A stretch of DNA of 64,000 nt from Endomychus coccineus. Its lineage: Eukaryota; Arthropoda; Insecta; Coleoptera; Endomychidae. The stretch lies in contig OY294067.1 of the NCBI GenBank assembly GCA_958510875.1, positions 276,502,742-276,566,741 of the forward strand, in the 5' to 3' direction. The notes beneath the pieces were generated by a model, which was given only the letters and a program-made list of their open reading frames with translations, searched no databases and was not told where the DNA came from. The translations under genes were made by a program, and so were the position numbers. This document shows, piece after piece, positions 23,143 to 34,536 of the stretch. Each line of letters begins with the position of its first letter. Position 1 is the stretch's first letter.

Positions 23143-23570
23143 TGAACCTGAAAATGTATTAATTCCGCCTTTACACATCAAGATTTATGAAACAATTCGT
23201 AAAAAGAGGTAGATGAAAATATATTTTTTCAAAGTTAAAACTGGAATTTTTGTTGGTCCACAAATTAAAAAACTTTTTGCCAGTGAAGAATTTCCAAAAT
23301 TACTTACTAGTGCTCAACAAAAAAGTTGGAATAGTATTAAAAGAGTAGTTTCTGAATGTTTAGGGAATAACAAACTTTTAAATTACCGACAGCTAGTTGA
23401 AAACATGGGTTGCAGAATGTCTCTAAAAGTACATATACAACATGGGGGCGTACTCAGAAAAACAAGGAGAACGTTTTCATCAAAATATCATGGACTTCGA
23501 ACAACGTTATCAGTGTCAATACAACGAAAATATGATGGGGGGTTTAGTGAGAGAAAGTATTTATAAACAT
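23143..23570 (+). pseudogene. Relic of a repeated arthropod ORF family of unknown function
   Basis: The reading passes through VLIPPLHIK, then, after a frame change, KTGIFVGPQIKKLFASEEF, SWNSIKRVV, LGNNKLLNY and GCRMSLKVHI. A deletion and another frame change follow, then GAYSEKQGERFHQ and MDFEQRYQCQYNENMM. I recognise this order (PPLHIK, GPQI+KL, LGN.K..NY, G.+MS+K+H, EEQGERFHQD) from a high-copy protein family annotated as uncharacterised in many insects and other arthropods. It is probably carried by a transposon. Its biochemical role is unknown to me. This copy lacks the start, a middle segment and the end. Confidence 0.72.
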
Positions 23571-24378
23571 GAAAGAAAAAGTAATAAGGTTTACTTTTAA
23601 TCTTTTTTCCACTATTTTGTAATTTGATATGATAGTAAATGTTGATAAAAATTATATATAAATATATTTGTTTCGATTTATCAATAAATAAAAATTTAAA
23701 TTATGGATTTTCTAAAATATTTTTAACCGTTCTCCTGGATACAAAAGCAAACTTTTTCAGTCCATATATATTTTTTTCGATGAATTATCGAAATTGCATA
23801 CCTTCTTATCAAAGTCAAAATTCGTGTTGACCTGTGGTAATTAATTCAAATATTTAATGCATGATACTTGGTTGTATGATTCATTATAAGATTTGATCAG
23901 GACAACATCAATAACAAATGAATGAAGCATGATTGGAACTATTAGGCTAAAAACAAACTATTTGGTTCATTTAGAATAGTTTATAATGATATTATTATTT
24001 TGCTATCTAGTTACACATTATGTATAAATCCAATGGAACTGGTATCAACTTATGAATATCAATTATTATGAGCTAAAAATAAATTGAGGAAAAAATAAAC
24101 TATAGCACAATTTGGGTTAAATTCTTATTTTAGAATTGAAAAGTTATTCTAAAAAAAATTTGATGGGATTTCCTCTGATTGCCAATGCGGTATACATGAA
24201 AAAAGAAAATTACTGAAAAGCGTATTCTATGGAATTGATCATGTTGCTTCTATTAATGCTCTTTCTTCTTCAATTAAATAGATTCAAAAATGATAGTATA
24301 TCCTACAATTAAAAAACATTTATTCCCCCAGATGAAATATTGTGAACAATGCATTAAGTGGGTTTCTTTTTGTTGCAG

Positions 24379-25272
24379 AACTTTTCCACACTGAAAAGTC
24401 CCATGTCCGGAGTCTGAGCGTCCTATACAAGATATTCTACAAACCTCTCCTGAAATCTCAAGTGTTGAAACCGGAGGAACTGTCTTTGATTTTCCCTAAT
24501 ATAAAAGAGCTGTTGCAGCTCCACCGACAGTTTAACGCCGAAATGATACAGAAACGGAGGGAGGATCCGATCGTACATAATCTGGGCGATGTGTTGTTGA
24601 ATATGTTTAGCGGTCCTCTAGGTGACGCCTTCAGAGAAGGAGCCGCGAAATTCTGCGAGCGCCAGCAACACGCCCTCGAGTTGATCAAAGAACGACGGAA
24701 GCGGGATTCGAAATTCGACAGTATTCTGATGGAAGGAGAGAAGAAGAGACACTGCCGACGCCTCCAACTACAGGCTATTCTTCCGGTGGAAATGCAACGA
24801 TTATCGAAATATCCCCTACTTTTGGAAAGGTTGGTTGGCGCTGTCGAAGGTGTGAGAGATGACGAGGAAGAACTGGCAAAACTCAATAGGGCCCATCAAT
24901 TTTCCAAAGACATCGTTACTCAAGTGAACGAAGCAGCAAAAATGGCCCTGAATCAAGCTCGCTTGGAAGAAATTCAACGTCACTTGGACCAGAGCAATTT
25001 CGAGCGTTACAACGATCCTTCGAGTAACGAATTTCGACCGTTAGATCTGACTAGATATCGTTTAGTAAGAGAGGGACCGATGCACCTACGCAGGCCGAAT
25101 AAGGGGGCGGTTTTGGTTCACGTACTTCTGATGGAAGAAGTGGTGGTTATTTTGCAAAAAGAAGGAGAGCGTTTCGTGTTGAAGTGTTTCCAGTCGGGAG
25201 CGCCTGGTCAAAGCAACCCCCTATCACCCATCATTAAAATATCAACGTTACTAGTTCGGATAAATGCAGTTT
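24379..25272 (+). CDS. RhoGEF2: RhoGEF2-like Rho guanine-nucleotide exchange factor, exon 5: DH and start of PH
   Basis: An 894-nt exon between TTTTTGTTGCAG and a TTT|GTACGT donor, giving 298 residues counting the split Glu. Residues 1-25 are the first conserved DH block (ELFHTEKSHVRSL). The third block is at about 135-152 (LPVEMQRLSKYPLLLERL), with the basic-Tyr-Pro that contacts the GTPase. Residues 195-222 are the DH-PH linker. PH begins at LDLTRYRLVREGP and includes VHVLLMEEVVVILQKEG and IIKISTLLVRINAV. DH-PH of this family exchanges GDP for GTP on RhoA/Rho1 downstream of G12/13 proteins and drives actomyosin contraction at the cell cortex. The subfamily call rests on the INELF, FP.I.E+...H and FCERQQ.ALELIK patterns. 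An ATG in the preceding intron (24342) is not the start. Confidence 0.97.
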
Positions 25273-25326
25273 GTACGTAAATATCATTTTCTTTTTCGAA
25301 TATGTCTCACGAGCTCAATATTTCAG
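25273..25326 (+). other. Short RhoGEF intron (54 bp)
   Basis: GTACGT to ATTTCAG. Splicing restores a Cys codon (T plus GT) and the PH reading frame. Reading through would stop almost at once, after VCT. The size is typical of minimal insect introns. Confidence 0.9.
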
Positions 25327-25414
25327 GTAAGAATGCACTGTTCCTCGTCAATATGGCTACAAATAATATACAAATGTATGATCTGACGACCGAAGATGAT
25401 GCCAAGAGAGATGT
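25327..25414 (+). CDS. RhoGEF2: RhoGEF2-like gene, exon 6: PH domain continues
   Basis: An 88-nt exon between ATATTTCAG and GT|GTGAGT. It codes for KNALFLVNMATNNIQMYDL and TTEDDAKRDV, the PH beta strands with the usual hydrophobic alternation and the IQ.Y+L pattern seen in this subfamily. Two bases are left over. The next exon should complete a codon with its first base and soon give the Trp of the PH C-terminal helix. No such exon was found to the right, so the gene is incomplete in the window. Confidence 0.92.
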
Positions 25415-26395
25415 GTGAGTAGATTTATTATTCAATGGCATGTTAAATGAACCCTTCCGTACCTCTATTCGCAAATATGTATTTCTCGTATTACTCCTAA
25501 GGGTTTTAGATTATTGAGTGGAAACAGATACTGGTGTAATAAGTGTTTGGTGGCGATATTATTTGGACTAGAATTCCAGTTTTCGCTACTTCTGTCGGTA
25601 GGTTTTATGAATACAACATGAAGGGACCACGTTAAAAATTATCAAGGTCCATTTAACGGTAGAGCAAAAACTAACGTTCAAGACTGCTGGTAAAAAACTG
25701 ATCATCCTAAAATTAAAATCTTAATTTTTTCATGTAGTAGAACTAACGAGTATCCTAGAAAAAAGAAGTTAACAGTCAAAATAAAAATGTGGTTTTTCAA
25801 AAAATTAAATCATTTTTTGGTCACAAAATACAAAGTGAAGGGAAACTATTGATTGAAAAATAAATACTGATGTATCTCCTCGAGGGGTAGATCGTCAAGG
25901 ATTTCTGGTTCACTGCCTTGGCTGTTTGTATTAGTATCCTGGCGAAGGTTGTCATAAAAGGCTTTCGCGTCAGGATTTTGGAGAAACTGTTTGAGGTGTT
26001 GCTAATCCGTATATTTGGCTGGTTTTATAGGAATGCATGTACTGTAGAGTTCTGTCAGAACGCCATTAAACTACGGTTTCTTTATTTTCTTTTTTCTCTT
26101 CTTCAATTTTCTTTGAAGTAGTTCATTGCTACTGAGATGAGTCATGATATGATCATGACCTCAAATGTCTTATAGGGAATGAACACACTCCATATCTTCA
26201 ACTTCAACTCTTTTCCACAATGGTGATGGTTTTTCCCTAATGCTACGAAACACGGCTTTCCACTTATCTGGGTATTCTCCTGGAGCTTTTTGGTTGATTA
26301 AAGTCATATCACGGTCGCAATCCATATGAGTGGCCCCTTAGTGTGATAGAATTAGCTTTTTGGAGTTTTAAATTCTGAGTTCGGAGATAAAATTG
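25415..26395. other. Noncoding, start of a very long RhoGEF intron
   Basis: Begins with the GTGAGT donor. It is AT-rich with a GC-richer patch at about 25870-26060 and 26200-26340. The minus strand of that patch gives short broken frames without a recognisable family, and it may belong to the relic that follows. No repeat structure was seen. Confidence 0.35.
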
Positions 26396-26879
26396 CCTTT
26401 AGTAGATAATTATGATACAAATTGAAAAAACTAAAATCTAACACTTTTTGATCATCGCAAATGGTCCAAAAAAAATGGTAAAAATGGCTAAAACCGGTTT
26501 TTCGCGTCGGATTGAGTTTAAAAAAAAAACCCGGAAAAAAACGCGCCCCGCACAGCCAATCGCACGAAATACCATTATTTAAAATAATTGTTTTAGCAAC
26601 TTTTACGGAAGATAATAGGTTGGAAATTTGGTAAGTTGTTCATTAACTATTGAAGAAGATGATCCCGTAAAAAAAATAGCGCTTACCGCACCACAACTTT
26701 TTTAGGACCATTCTACAAAAGTCCTTTTTTTTGCATTAAGCTGCGGTTTGCAAAAAATATACATCCGATCTTGCTGAAATTTTGTGTTGTACTTGGTGGG
26801 CACAAAAGCTACAACCTATTAAAATCTTTAAAAGAAAAAGAGTTATGTTATTTTTAAAATTTCGAGCAAAATCGATGGT

Positions 26880-27900
26880 TTTTTGCAATTTGTGGGGTCA
26901 CCGCTGGACCTATCGGGTTTATCCGCAGCTCATTTTTCGTTGAGCAGGTTTTTTTTAACTTACTTAGCAGGTGATAGAAACTTCAGCTTTTTTCTAATGC
27001 CGTTTTCGTTCATCACTTTTGTCTTATTTCCTTGGCGATTGTTTTGTTTCTCGCGTTCAACTGAGCATTCCGCCTGTTTCTTTTGCAGTGCAGCAAGTTG
27101 CACCTTAAAAAGTCGCACGTACTACATGTATCTTTTCTGGGATATCCAAATGCAATATTGAAGTCGAAATTTCTTATAGGACACCTTATACTCTCTATTT
27201 CTTTCTAGGTAGATAGAATATAGCTTTTTTACGTTAAGTTGCTCCTGCAGGTACAACTTGTTGCTGTCTTTCAAGGAGTTATGAAACTGCCGCCCCTGTA
27301 GTGCCGAAAGAAATTCTCTCATTTTCTTCACGGTATCTTGTGGTATTTTGTTCTATTTTCATGTTTTCCTCTTTAATCTAGCTAGAGGACAGTGCCCACA
27401 CTTGCCAGGCACTTCGTCGGTTAGCTGACACACAAGTACATCATTAATAGAACCATCAACGTTAACTCGAACACTAGCATATGAAACAAAATTGAATCTT
27501 TGGGTGTCCTCTTTTCGTTGTCGTCAACGATGAACTGGGAGGACTATAATAAAGCCTCTTTCATATTTATGTTGATCTGTATGTCCCCATATCGTTTTAT
27601 TGTAAATCTGATCGTTCATCAGCTGATCCTACAGCAAAACATCTTTTGCAGTAGCAACTGACTCCAGGTTCATGAGTAGAAGCGAGTAATTTTTTCATAA
27701 ACTCACTCAACTTACCTGACTTGGCGTTTATTTGTCGAAGTCGAAGTAGGTGGTACCTCCAGATAAAATGCCATCGAAATCTTCAAATCGACCAAAAGTG
27801 CACCTTGATGGTTCATAGCGTGGACCCTTCAGATATTCTGTTTCTGTTTCAAACTTTTTTGATTTGATTCTTCGTATATGGTTTTTTAGTTTCTTTAGTT
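26880..27900 (-). pseudogene. Relic of a second repeated arthropod ORF family
   Basis: The minus strand reads, with several stops and shifts, VDGSINDVLVCQLTDEVPGKC, MREFLSALQGRQFHNSLKDS, then NKLYLQEQLNVKKLYSIYLE, VSYKKFR and LFKVQLAALQKKQAE. The pattern (a YL...LN..K+Y.+Y segment, a +FR block, then L.KVQLAALQ) resembles an arthropod ORF family of transposon type often annotated as uncharacterised. There a PKKDTC-like Cys motif sits where this copy is broken (near 27130). DNA at 26395-26880 is AT-rich and probably the untranslated end of the same element. No function is proposed. Confidence 0.45.
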
Positions 27901-28749
27901 TTTAGATCTTCACAACCGGCTACAACATTTTCGAATTCAATTACTATAATACAATTATTTATTCTTTCATTCACGTTGTGGATGTTTGTAAATCAAATTT
28001 CAACGTCAAATCGTTAAATTAATATAGTAAGAACGTTTGACCATAGACAATGTTGCATTGTAGCAGATAATTTTAAAAATATATAAAAGTAATCCATCCA
28101 TTTACAATCACAGTATTAACTTACAGATCGCTAGTGTTGTGAAATTGACCGGACTAATTGTTTTTGATCAACTGACCACAATAAATTTGCAAATGAAATA
28201 AAACAAACAAATAAAAATCATTTCTTCTTTCAGACACGGGAAAAATTAACATAAGAACATTAAGCTTTGTTAATTAGCTGTAGGCTAGATGATGGTAAAT
28301 ACTTCTCAGATTCATCTTCGGAGTCTATGCGAGCTACTCGCAATTTTAAGTAAAAACGCCGGAAAATAATAATAATATTGTTGGATCTTCAAACCGAACT
28401 GCTGCAGTTCACCTTGAGCCATTAAAATGTGATGCAAATGAAAAATTTATAATTAAACTGTACAAACATTCCATTTAGGAAACTTAAGAACAGTTTAGAA
28501 AGTAACTTAGAGAATATTAAATAAGTTTTATCTGCCAAATGCCAAATCTTATTCATACCTTATAGGATTGGAATGTATGTCCGTCAATTGAGTCGAACAC
28601 ATAAGATGTGTTAACCGATATCTATAGATAGATCGCGAACCTCGCACATCTTGGGTTTGCCAGATGTGAACCCTATTAGCACTTTGTGTTGATAACTTTA
28701 AATGTTTAAAAGACCGTCATTAAAATGGCGCCTGTTAGATTGTTTCCCT
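27901..28749. other. Noncoding; nothing recognised
   Basis: AT-rich DNA. A short minus-strand acidic frame (ARIDSEDESEKYL, about 28280-28350) may be the N-terminal end of the preceding relic. Otherwise no repeat or ORF could be supported. Confidence 0.35.
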
Positions 28750-29264
28750 TTTAAGTACGAAATAACCACCTTTATTCATTAAAAATACTATTAAAGTACT
28801 ACAGACCTTTCAGCTACCAAGTAGCCATCGTCAGGGTAAAATAAATTAGAAAACAAAATGTTTAACTGCTATTTGGGGTTAATAATGCAAACAAGGGGTT
28901 ACCCTCAGCTGGAGATAAATCTGAATTTAATAAATAGCTTTTTCGCTTATACATTTCCATCCCTTCTAAATTACCTGGATATTTGTCCGTACTGTGTTAA
29001 ATCAGGTCACACCATTTATCAAGAAAGTTTATCAAGGTAATTTAGAAGGGATGGAGATGTACAAGCAATTTATTAAATCAGATTCATCTCCAGCTGAGGG
29101 TAACCCCTTCTTTGCATTATTAACTCCAAATATTTGAACAGGCACATTTTGAATTCTTATTTAGTTTACTCTGATGATAGTCACTAGGTACCTGAAAGGT
29201 CGTTACTACTTACTTAGTATTTTTAATCGATAAGGGTGATTATTTCGTACTTATTAGTGTTATA
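28750..29264. mobile_element. Palindromic element, ~250-bp arms
   Basis: The left end AAGTACGAAATAACCACCTT and the right end complement (GGGTGATTATTTCGTACTT) open a near-complete palindrome. Paired inner blocks are TTTCAGCTACCAAGTAGCCA / GTACCTGAAAGG, GGGGTTACCCTCAGCTGGAG / CTCCAGCTGAGGGTAACCCC, and CATCCCTTCTAAATTACC / GGTAATTTAGAAGGGATGG. The loop is about 29000-29030. The outer part is the same family as the 166-bp element at 4663. It is noncoding; the ORF across the left arm is not a gene. Confidence 0.85.
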
Positions 29265-30925
29265 GTTGTAAACTCTTTTACTCAAAGAAATATTAAGTTA
29301 TTATTGTACCGCAAAACTGCGATGCCGCTTTGGAAATTGTGGGGATCCACCGAATTGTAAACGATGCCGATATTGCACAATCGTAGATATTTTTGGATTC
29401 GCTAGTATCGTTTCCGTTAAAGTCGCATGAAGGTAAACTGGACTGTACACAATTGCATAAATAATGTTGATAGTAAAATGAATTGATGCAACCGAAATAA
29501 AATGCCTTAAAAATATAAGATATTTCGACCGCTCAAATAACTAGTAGTCAATTCACCAATTCTACAAGCCACAGTTATGTAATGATTGACTTTAGCATCA
29601 CAATGAGCAATGAGTTTAGTGGAATATTTTGTAACTGTTTATTTAAAGAAAAACAGGAAAATGCAGTATTGTCAAGACGGAGTGAGCCTGGCGAACGAAG
29701 ACGTCTCTTCAATCGGGGTATATGGCACAATGTATGTCGTGTAGCGGTCAAATGGTAAATGCAATCCCCTTGAAATTTGGACACAACATAACAATTCAAT
29801 GTCGTACCTTGAACTGTTTTCATATCAATGAACAGAGCGGCCTGTTGAAATACTCTACGGTATGCGCTTTGTTTCGCGTAACTGAACAGACCGCGACCCG
29901 CGCTCTTGATCGGCTTATGCGATTTCCTCCTTTAGGCTTCTACGGCATGTAATAGGCATCTACATAGCGGTTGAACGGTGACCAAGCAGTTTTCGAGTTA
30001 CAAATTCTAAACGCCTACATATACCTTTTTTTTTCGCGCAACGACAGACTGTTGATCGTGCACTTTATCAGATTTTTTCCTTTCGGCCTACTCACTGAGT
30101 TCAACTTTAGTACTCCTCTTTCAAAGTGGTTGCTATAAAAATTTTTATTTTTATTAGGTAGATAATTGGGATGTTTCTTAAGAAAATTTGTTCCCGATAC
30201 AATCTCGTGCAATATTCATGATATTTATTTAGCATCTTACTTTTATTCCAGTTAGAATGCATGTAAATTAAGAGCTGATATATAAATATAGAGGGAACAG
30301 TAAATATTTATTAGGGGTTTTGCATGTATCTTTTGATCTTAGATCCAACTGTTTTGATGCAACAGAACATGTTTCCAACGCGACAGAACTCTTTCTACTT
30401 CTGATGATGCTCCATTATATGTAGCATATGATGAAAGTCGAATGTACAAGTATATTTTAAGTCTTATGAAACGAACTAAAACTTATTCACTACTGGCTGT
30501 GAGAAGATACACTATGTTCTAATAGAAGTTGAAAACTGTTTTAAATGTTTCCTCCAAACCGACTGACTTATTTCTGATATTAACATTAACATTCAAAGCT
30601 TACTGGTTGGGGTCGTAAAATATAATAACATGGACAGATAGGTTTGTTTTCAATCTTAAATGAAAGCAAGATAAAATCAGAGAGGGTATATTTTGCTGAT
30701 ACCATAGACAACCCTTTTATTCGATATTGCTTTAAGACGTTGTAAAAATGATGCAAGCTTTATGAGTTGTTAAATTCCAAGTAAAAACAATACGTCGTGT
30801 TGTTATATTTTATCTCTTTCACTACTCTCTCTATCCAGATCCTCACTTCAAGCTTGCGCGTTCAGTTTGTATGTAATCTAATAGTTCAGGCTATGAACCG
30901 GAAAATAAAAATAAAAAAAACCGTT
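29265..30925. other. Noncoding, one GC-richer unknown block
   Basis: Mostly AT-rich. About 29650-30020 is GC-richer and contains short frames in both directions but no family I recognise. It could be part of a retroelement terminus. Nothing else is supported here. Confidence 0.35.
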
Positions 30926-31848
30926 CGAATCAAAATTTTTTTTGCATTAGCTTCAGGAGGTTCTCAAGCTCATTCATACACCGTAAAACCTCTTGAGAAC
31001 CCCAACCTCACCCATTGGGGGCGAAAATGGCCCGAAATCTCCAAATCTTGAGTTGTATTTTCTACAAAAAAGGTATTTTGGCATTTCGAATGCACCTAGG
31101 AGGTTTTTTGGGTGGCTGAACATGAATCCGTAGCCATATTTACTTGCAATCCATCGTAGGGGTGGTAAAATCGACGAAATTGGTGTTTTCTGCATTTCGA
31201 TTGCACCAAGGAGGTTTTTTGGGTCACTGAATACGATTCCGAAGCCAGATTTACTCGAATATCATCGTAGGGGTGGGAAATTTACAAAAATGCCTAATTT
31301 GACACGCCTCTAAATTTTTATTATTTTGCTTTTAAAATTACTTCGGAGTAAATCTGGCTTCGAAATCGTATTTATTCAGCGACCCAAAAAAACCCCTTGG
31401 TGCATTCGAAATGCCAAAAACACGTTAATTGCAAAATAACATATAGGGGTGCAAAATTGGCCAATTTCGTCGATTTTACCACCCCTACGATGGATTGCAA
31501 GTAAATGTGGCTACGGATTCATGATCAGCGACCCAAAAAACCTCCTTGGTGCATTTGAAATGCCAAAACACGTAAATTGCAAAATAACATATTAGGAGTG
31601 CGAAATTGGCCAATTTTGACCACCCCTACGATGGATTGCAAGTAAATCTGGCTATGGATTCATGTTCAGCGATCCAAAAAAAAACCTAGGTGCACTCGAA
31701 ATGCCAAAATACTTTATTTTGTAGAAAATACAATTCAAGAGTTGGAGATTTCGAGCCAATGGGTGGGGTTGGGGTCCCCAAGAGGTTTTAATGTGTATGA
31801 ATAATCCTGCGAACCTCCTGAAACTAATGCAAAAAAAAAGTTTGATTC
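30926..31848. mobile_element. Fold-back element, ~0.9 kb
   Basis: GAATCAAAATTTTTTTTGCA at 30926 is mirrored by TGCAAAAAAAAAGTTTGATTC at 31848. Pairing continues through TTCAGGAGGTTC, AAAACCTCTTGAGAACCCC / GGGGTCCCCAAGAGGTTTT, and TTTCTACAAAA. It also covers repeated CATCGTAGGGGTGG blocks. The arms contain five copies of the AGGAGGTTTTTTGGGTSRCTGAA box (two on the left in +, three on the right in -). It is noncoding. Clear target duplications were not seen. Confidence 0.8.
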
Positions 31849-32131
31849 ACAGACTGGACTATAAGGTTGAACCTTGATCACTTTGTAATTGACTCCTCAT
31901 TATAAGGTGTTGAATTACTGAACTTCTAAACAATTCTGTTTAATTTATAAACAAATAAATAATCCACATAATTCTAAATCGAATTTCCGGAGTGAATAAC
32001 AAATTGGCCCTATTTTTAATATTTATTATTTTATTCGGTTTATTGGAAATGTTTTTGTTACCTGTCTTACCGTGTCGGTTGGAATTATAATTATTCGTCT
32101 TTCGTGAGCTTCTCATCGATGATGTACATTT
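31849..32131. other. Noncoding; nothing recognised
   Basis: AT-rich sequence between the fold-back element and the dispersed repeat. Confidence 0.3.
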
Positions 32132-32700
32132 TATTGTACTGACGCATTTGTGAAACAAACACCTCAAATTTAGTCTTTCCTATGATCAAATGTGTTGAAG
32201 AATTTGTAGAAACTAATAAAATCTGCAATGAACTAACATTGATATTAAAGTGTTTTGTATGTATTATCGCTATGGTGACTGACGTGCTAGTGAACACGCG
32301 AATATATTTGACGCATTTTGCGACCCGCTCGAAGTTAAAATATATATTATGCAATAAAACCAAAGTGATGCTAATTTTGCACTTGTGTGAAAGTTTGCAG
32401 CGCGACTCGAAGCAATACTCAATAGATATAGAACTCCCAGAGGCCCGACTACGATCGTGAGTGTGAGGCTTGGAGTAGAGAGGTAGCTTACCACAGTACC
32501 GCTTAATGTTAATGGTGCATGGCCAGTACTGAGTGAGACAGGTGATAAATATTAGGATTACTTTTATCTGTTTCTTGTGGAAAATTGTAAGTTGCACCTG
32601 TTCGTTAGGTCTCCATGTATGATTGGATTGTGTTTATACCTTGAAGAAGCATGTGTCATAAAAGTATGACTGAATAAAGTGCGTTGCAAAGTGGCTTCCT
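32132..32700 (+). repeat. Dispersed repeat, second copy of 2502-2640, with retroelement-like tail
   Basis: The first ~120 bp match 2502-2640. The sequence that follows is GC-richer and ends with a polyadenylation-type ATAAA in CTGAATAAAGTGCG (about 32668). The composition suggests a solo LTR or other retroelement end. No TG...CA boundaries or target duplication could be fixed, so the class is open. The ORFs here on both strands overlap each other and show no family. Confidence 0.4.
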
Positions 32701-34528
32701 CCAGAAATTCTGCAAATACTATGATTTTATCCTCACTTTTACCTCAATTAGTCCACACGCATAAAGACTTTGAAAAGTTCGAATGTGTTAATTTTGCCGC
32801 ATCTTACAACTATAAAGACAGTTTGTAATTCATACTTAAGCGATCCGGTAGGAAGACAAATGTTTCTTATATACGCACCAAATTAATTTAAATTTGTAAT
32901 TAAAAATAAAATTAACATGATACTTCATTTGATAAGATCTATAATAATAAATTCAATCATTATACTCTTCGCGACGGAGTGGGAAGAGTATATTGCTTTA
33001 ACTTAAGGGATTTCTAAAATCGTAAAAAAAAGTCCTAGAGCAAAAATCAAGTTTTTAAGAATGTCTTATTTCGCTTCGCCAATTGTACGCATCTAAAATT
33101 AAGAATTCAGTTTCTCTTAAAATATGGAATTAAAAATGTAGATTCATTTTATGATATTTGTGTGATTCCATAATTTCGTAATAATGACGATTTTTCTTTA
33201 GATATTCAAATTACTTCACATGACTTTGACGAAATTGAACATGTAATGTCCGTTATTACTTATCTAAGTGTCTATTGCTCTATACTGCGACAAAAAATTA
33301 AATTGTAAAGTATGCAAGTTGAATTTGCTTTCCTCAGAAGATTCATTAGTTGAGGACTCTTATAGTCTTATAAAGCCGGATATCGATTACCTCATTATCG
33401 AATGATTATTGCTCAAGAAGTAACAATAAATTAAAATCTTCAAATAAAAGTAGAAAAAGTACATTCAAGAAGTAGTGTAATCATCATACTACTAAGAGTA
33501 GTAATTTTTACAACAATAACTCTTATATTATATGCATGTTTTTTGGTTTGAAATTTAGTTTTTTCCATTAATAAAATCAAATGGGTGCAACTAAGGACTC
33601 GGTTCACACCTGGCAATCCCGTTTAAACAGAAGTCCTTATATATGTCATAAAAAGAAATTAAAGTTTTGTTTTGCTGTCGGAATTGCAGCATTGTGCCTG
33701 CAATGTAGCCTCTAGGTTGTGACGTCAGGATCGAGCCCTCAGGCATTGTGTATCTAGAGGGTATTGCCCGAAGGTGAGGGTTCAATTCATACGAGTTGCA
33801 TAGTATACTTTTTCTACGACAACCTGCTACCAATATTTGATATTCTAATAAACTATTAAAATGTTGAGAGAAATACGGATGTCATTCAAATATTCCGTCG
33901 CTAGTGTCATATGCTCAAGGCCGACGTCACATCGGCCACAGCGGACCGCTCCCAACACCTAACGGTGCATAATGCATCGGCTGCTAGACAACAAATGCAA
34001 TATAAACCTTAACGGATCAGGTCTGCTATACTTTATGATATTATGTGCAAAAAGGAGCTGGTTATGTTTCAATTTACGATCGTTTAATGGACATATTTCG
34101 ATGTTGTCCTAGAATAAATATATTTTAACAGACTCGATACGCGTCTTTCCTAATATCATTCAGTATTCTCTGCGGAAACTGGCTTCAAAATGGCTGGTGA
34201 GCGTATCTTACTTCTCCAGTGCTTTATTCAAACCCAACTGGCACAACATGTTATTGTCTGATTGAATGTTATCTGCACTCCCATTAGTTTATCAGCCATG
34301 AAACCTCAGATTAGTTGGTAGGTGACTTTCTCGGTCGAGGTTAGTTCACTAAACCACTAAACCCTGGCGAATATTACCGAGTATTACTTCGTATTTACAT
34401 TTCGTGCCAATCGGTTTTGAACAAATTTATATTTATACAAATTTCAATACATACAAATAAAATCAAAATTGGATCAGAACAACCTACGAGATCAGTGAAG
34501 AGATGCTTTATTGATCTTGAACCGTATC
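32701..34528. other. Noncoding, two GC-richer patches of unknown origin
   Basis: AT-rich except for 33590-33840 and 33890-34030. The second patch, followed by a GAATAAATAT signal near 34110, could be a solo LTR. I could not define matching ends. No gene was recognised. Confidence 0.3.
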
Positions 34529-34536
34529 GTTACAAT

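Larger units (their letters stand above)
21189..24378 (+). other. RhoGEF intron (3.2 kb) with fold-back array and an ORF-family relic
   Basis: Runs from GTAAAT to TTTTTGTTGCAG. It contains a fold-back with a tandem array (21478-22832) and a repeated-ORF pseudogene (23143-23570). The remainder, including 23571-24378, is AT-rich with no recognised feature. Confidence 0.7.

Noticed and set aside
24342..24378. ATG at 24342 as the start of the RhoGEF protein
   Set aside because: The DH domain would begin without its upstream helix, while a perfect acceptor at 24378 and the in-phase exon at 21016-21188 supply the conserved DVINE start.
24458..24886. 142-codon ORF antisense to the RhoGEF DH exon
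   Set aside because: It overlaps strongly conserved DH coding on the other strand. Its Ser/Arg-rich text is a shadow of that codon pattern.
32091..32597. 168-codon minus-strand ORF, with overlapping ORFs on both strands
   Set aside because: No family pattern, and overlapping frames on both strands. The DNA partly matches a dispersed noncoding repeat, so long frames are likely accidental.
33590..33840. tRNA-derived SINE (B-box-like GGTTCAATTC on +)
   Set aside because: No convincing A box at the right distance, no cloverleaf and no A-rich tail.
33904..34133. LTR-like stretch starting TGTCATATGC and ending TATTTTAACA with an AATAAA signal
   Set aside because: No second copy, no convincing target duplication and no primer-binding site next to it. 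TG...CA ends alone are too weak.
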